DNA from: Gammaproteobacteria bacterium
GTDB taxonomy: Bacteria > Pseudomonadota > Gammaproteobacteria > Pseudomonadales > Azotimanducaceae
DNA length: 33,705 nucleotides
Direction of reading: 5' to 3'
Assembly (NCBI GenBank): GCA_020832085.1
Contig: JAFIFJ010000157.1
Location: forward strand, 1-33,705
Within the stretch, counting starts at the first letter, position 1. The number at the start of each line of letters is the position of its first letter. Position numbers and translations under genes: made by a program. The notes beneath the pieces were generated by a model, which worked only from the letters and a program-made list of their open reading frames with translations, had not been told where the DNA came from and ran no database searches. This document shows, in pieces, positions 32,702-33,705 of the stretch.

Positions 32702-32716
32702 CATGAGATGGTCCTC
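32702..32716 (-). promoter_or_regulatory. Strong ribosome site and ATG, out of frame with the gene
   Basis: On the minus strand GAGGA (32716-32712) sits seven bases before ATG at 32704-32702. Read as is, this start gives MTTASHPFMPPIHATG and an unrelated basic frame of 166 codons. With one 13-base repeat fewer it would read MTTASHPFMPPVRGLARALL, straight into the signal peptide of the SCPU-like protein. Confidence 0.75.
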
Positions 32717-32767
32717 GAATGGTCGGTGCTGCGAAAGCTGGGGTTCAGGAGCTTCAGGTTCCTAAGC

Positions 32768-32792
32768 AAAGGGCGGCTCATGGCCGCCCTTT
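32768..32792 (-). terminator. Hairpin between the two SCPU-like genes
   Basis: AAAGGGCGGC-(5)-GCCGCCCTTT is a perfect ten-base-pair stem with a five-base loop, 40 bases after the stop of the 32833-33372 gene. The T-run is short (TTT then GCTT), so it may be a partial terminator or an mRNA-stabilising hairpin, leaving some read-through to the downstream gene. Confidence 0.6.
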
Positions 32793-32832
32793 GGGTGTTG
32801 CCGGCGCGTCCCTGCGCCGCAGCGGGCTGGCC

Positions 32833-33372
32833 TCAGTTGGGCTCCACCAGCAGGGTGATGACGTCGGTGTAGAAGCCGGACGGTGCGGCCTGCAGGGCGC
32901 TGGCGGCGATGCTGACGCCGAGGGAGGCGTTGCTGCTGCCGCCGCAGGTCAGCGAGGTGGCGCTGCCGGTGCCGGCCAGGGTGTCGCCGGAGCTGACGTC
33001 GCTGCCCCCGGTGATGTCGGCGGCGTCGTTGAACCTCACGCTGTAGGGAATGGCGTTCGGGCCATTGACGAGCCGGAAGCTGCCACCCTCGGCCTGCGAG
33101 GAGCTGATGGTGACGTTGTAGCTGCCGGTGCCGTTGCGGTAGACGCAGAAGTCATCGCTGCGCTCGAGGTCACCGGAGCCGGCGTAGGTGCCGAAGTCGA
33201 TGTCGTTGAGGCCGCTGATCTGCACGCGGTTGGCGATGTCGACGCTGACGGTGAGGTCACCCGTGGACGTGGCACCGAGCGAGCCGTCGTTGGCGCTGTA
33301 AGCGGTACCGGCGGCCACCATCAGAGAGGCGAGGGCGATACCTTTGCCGAGCTTGTTGATTGCGAAGGCCAT
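32833..33372 (-). CDS. SCPU-like secreted protein, possible major fimbrial subunit
   Basis: A 179-residue exported protein: a signal peptide of about 27 residues (basic INKLGKG, hydrophobic core, ending AYSA) and one beta-sandwich domain. It contains VQISGLNDIDFGTYAGSGDL, FCVYRNGTGSYNVTIS, LTCGGSSNASLGVS and a C-terminal strand ITLLVEPN. The two cysteines probably form a disulfide. It is the same family as the second domain of the neighbouring gene and resembles spore-coat-U/Csu-type pilins. ATG 33372 has GGAG nine bases upstream; the frame is open to 33537, but that part is leader. No chaperone or usher is encoded nearby. Confidence 0.75.
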   Translation of the reverse strand: MAFAINKLGKGIALASLMVAAGTAYSANDGSLGATSTGDLTVSVDIANRVQISGLNDIDFGTYAGSGDLERSDDFCVYRNGTGSYNVTISSSQAEGGSFRLVNGPNAIPYSVRFNDAADITGGSDVSSGDTLAGTGSATSLTCGGSSNASLGVSIAASALQAAPSGFYTDVITLLVEPN

Positions 33373-33463
33373 GATGTCTATCTCCAAGGGTGTATGGTCA
33401 ATCTGATCCGCGGTGGCGTCGGTGTTTGCCGTCGGCCCCTTCCGCGGGGGTTGCCCTAGAGGT

Positions 33464-33479
33464 TCCAAGGGCCGTGCCA
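33464..33479 (-). promoter_or_regulatory. Sigma-54-like promoter element
   Basis: On the minus strand TGGCACGGCCCTTGGA matches the sigma-54 consensus TGGCACRNNNNTTGCW at every fixed base except C to G in the -12 GC. Transcription would start near 33454, about 80 bases before ATG 33372. The -12 mismatch lowers confidence. Confidence 0.4.
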
Positions 33480-33645
33480 ACATGGGGTTTACAAAGGAGG
33501 GGGATGGGGGGATTCTGGACGAGAACCCCTTAAGCATCTGTTATGAAAGGAAAAATAAATCGACCAGCAAGAGCCGCTCTGGCCATGAAGCGGTCTGAAG
33601 CGGCTTCTGTGAACGGCAGGTCAACTGCCGGGCCCCGGCTAAAGC

Positions 33646-33660
33646 TGACGTGCCACGTCA
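33646..33660. promoter_or_regulatory. Perfect palindrome, possible activator site
   Basis: TGACGTG-C-CACGTCA is a perfect seven-base inverted repeat around one base. It lies about 190 bases upstream of the predicted sigma-54-type start, a usual distance for an enhancer-binding protein site. The binding protein is unknown. Confidence 0.45.
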
Positions 33661-33705
33661 CCCGGCCCCTCCCAAACCCGACACTTCCGCCGCCCCAGAT
33701 ACTGG

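Larger units (their letters stand above)
33373..33705. other. Upstream region of the SCPU-like genes
   Basis: About 330 bases without a gene up to the window edge. It holds a sigma-54-like element (33464-33479), an AT-rich tract (33541-33562) and a hairpin CGGCAG-GTCAA-CTGCCG (33614-33630). It also has an inverted repeat AGAGC-C-GCTCT (33570-33580) and a perfect palindrome (33646-33660). No RNA gene or riboswitch is recognised, although the leader was checked by eye for a cyclic-di-GMP riboswitch. Confidence 0.5.

Noticed and set aside
33373..33480. Possible cyclic-di-GMP riboswitch in the leader of the SCPU-like gene
   Set aside because: GGCAAAC-like and GACGC-like pieces occur, but they are not in the GEMM order and the conserved stems cannot be drawn.

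Overview
This is a dense, high-GC stretch (roughly two thirds G+C by eye) of a bacterial chromosome with no rRNA, tRNA, CRISPR, prophage or insertion sequence that I can see. The order mrcA (divergent) / pilMNOPQ / aroK / aroB / SPOR-domain gene is a classic gammaproteobacterial block, and Pseudomonas carries the same run followed by gltBD. The malate dehydrogenase is the MdhA type with about 325 residues, and there is a DUF4404-like protein; both fit a free-living Gammaproteobacterium. I cannot name the genus from the sequence alone.

Layout. Positions 148-2592 (minus) hold penicillin-binding protein 1A. Positions 2723-11073 (plus) hold the type IV pilus alignment and secretin genes pilMNOPQ, then shikimate kinase, dehydroquinate synthase and a DamX-like cell-division protein; most junctions overlap or are only a few bases apart. 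Positions 11086-17244 (minus) hold glutamate synthase gltBD, convergent with the pil/aro block, with a well-formed promoter and a leader of about 275 bases. Positions 17615-20441 (plus) hold a Nudix hydrolase, malate dehydrogenase, a DUF4404-like protein, an unknown helical protein and a lipid-anchored GDSL esterase.

From about 20.6 kb the content becomes accessory: a SnoaL-like protein (minus); an unknown exported protein that looks like a protease propeptide; a secreted metzincin protease with a lysine-rich tail; a membrane hybrid histidine kinase overlapping it; a metallophosphoesterase (minus); an Ada-AlkA fusion with an Ogt methyltransferase, which together make an alkylation-repair pair; and an outer-membrane porin coupled to a polyamine-type substrate-binding protein. 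The window ends with two related secreted proteins on the minus strand that resemble spore-coat-U/Csu-type fimbrial subunits.

Most unusual points. (1) The two-domain fimbrial-like gene has a 13-base tandem duplication across its start. The strong ribosome site and ATG at 32704 are out of frame with the protein, and losing one repeat copy would restore the frame, so this looks like a slippage switch or a recent lesion. (2) The metzincin protease and a propeptide-like domain are encoded as two adjacent genes, and the protease ends in a histone-like Lys/Ala/Pro tail. (3) The fimbrial-like pair has a near-consensus sigma-54-type element upstream and an intercistronic hairpin, but no chaperone or usher nearby. 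(4) The porin and binding protein come without an ABC permease or ATPase. All functional links between accessory genes are inferences from sequence and order.
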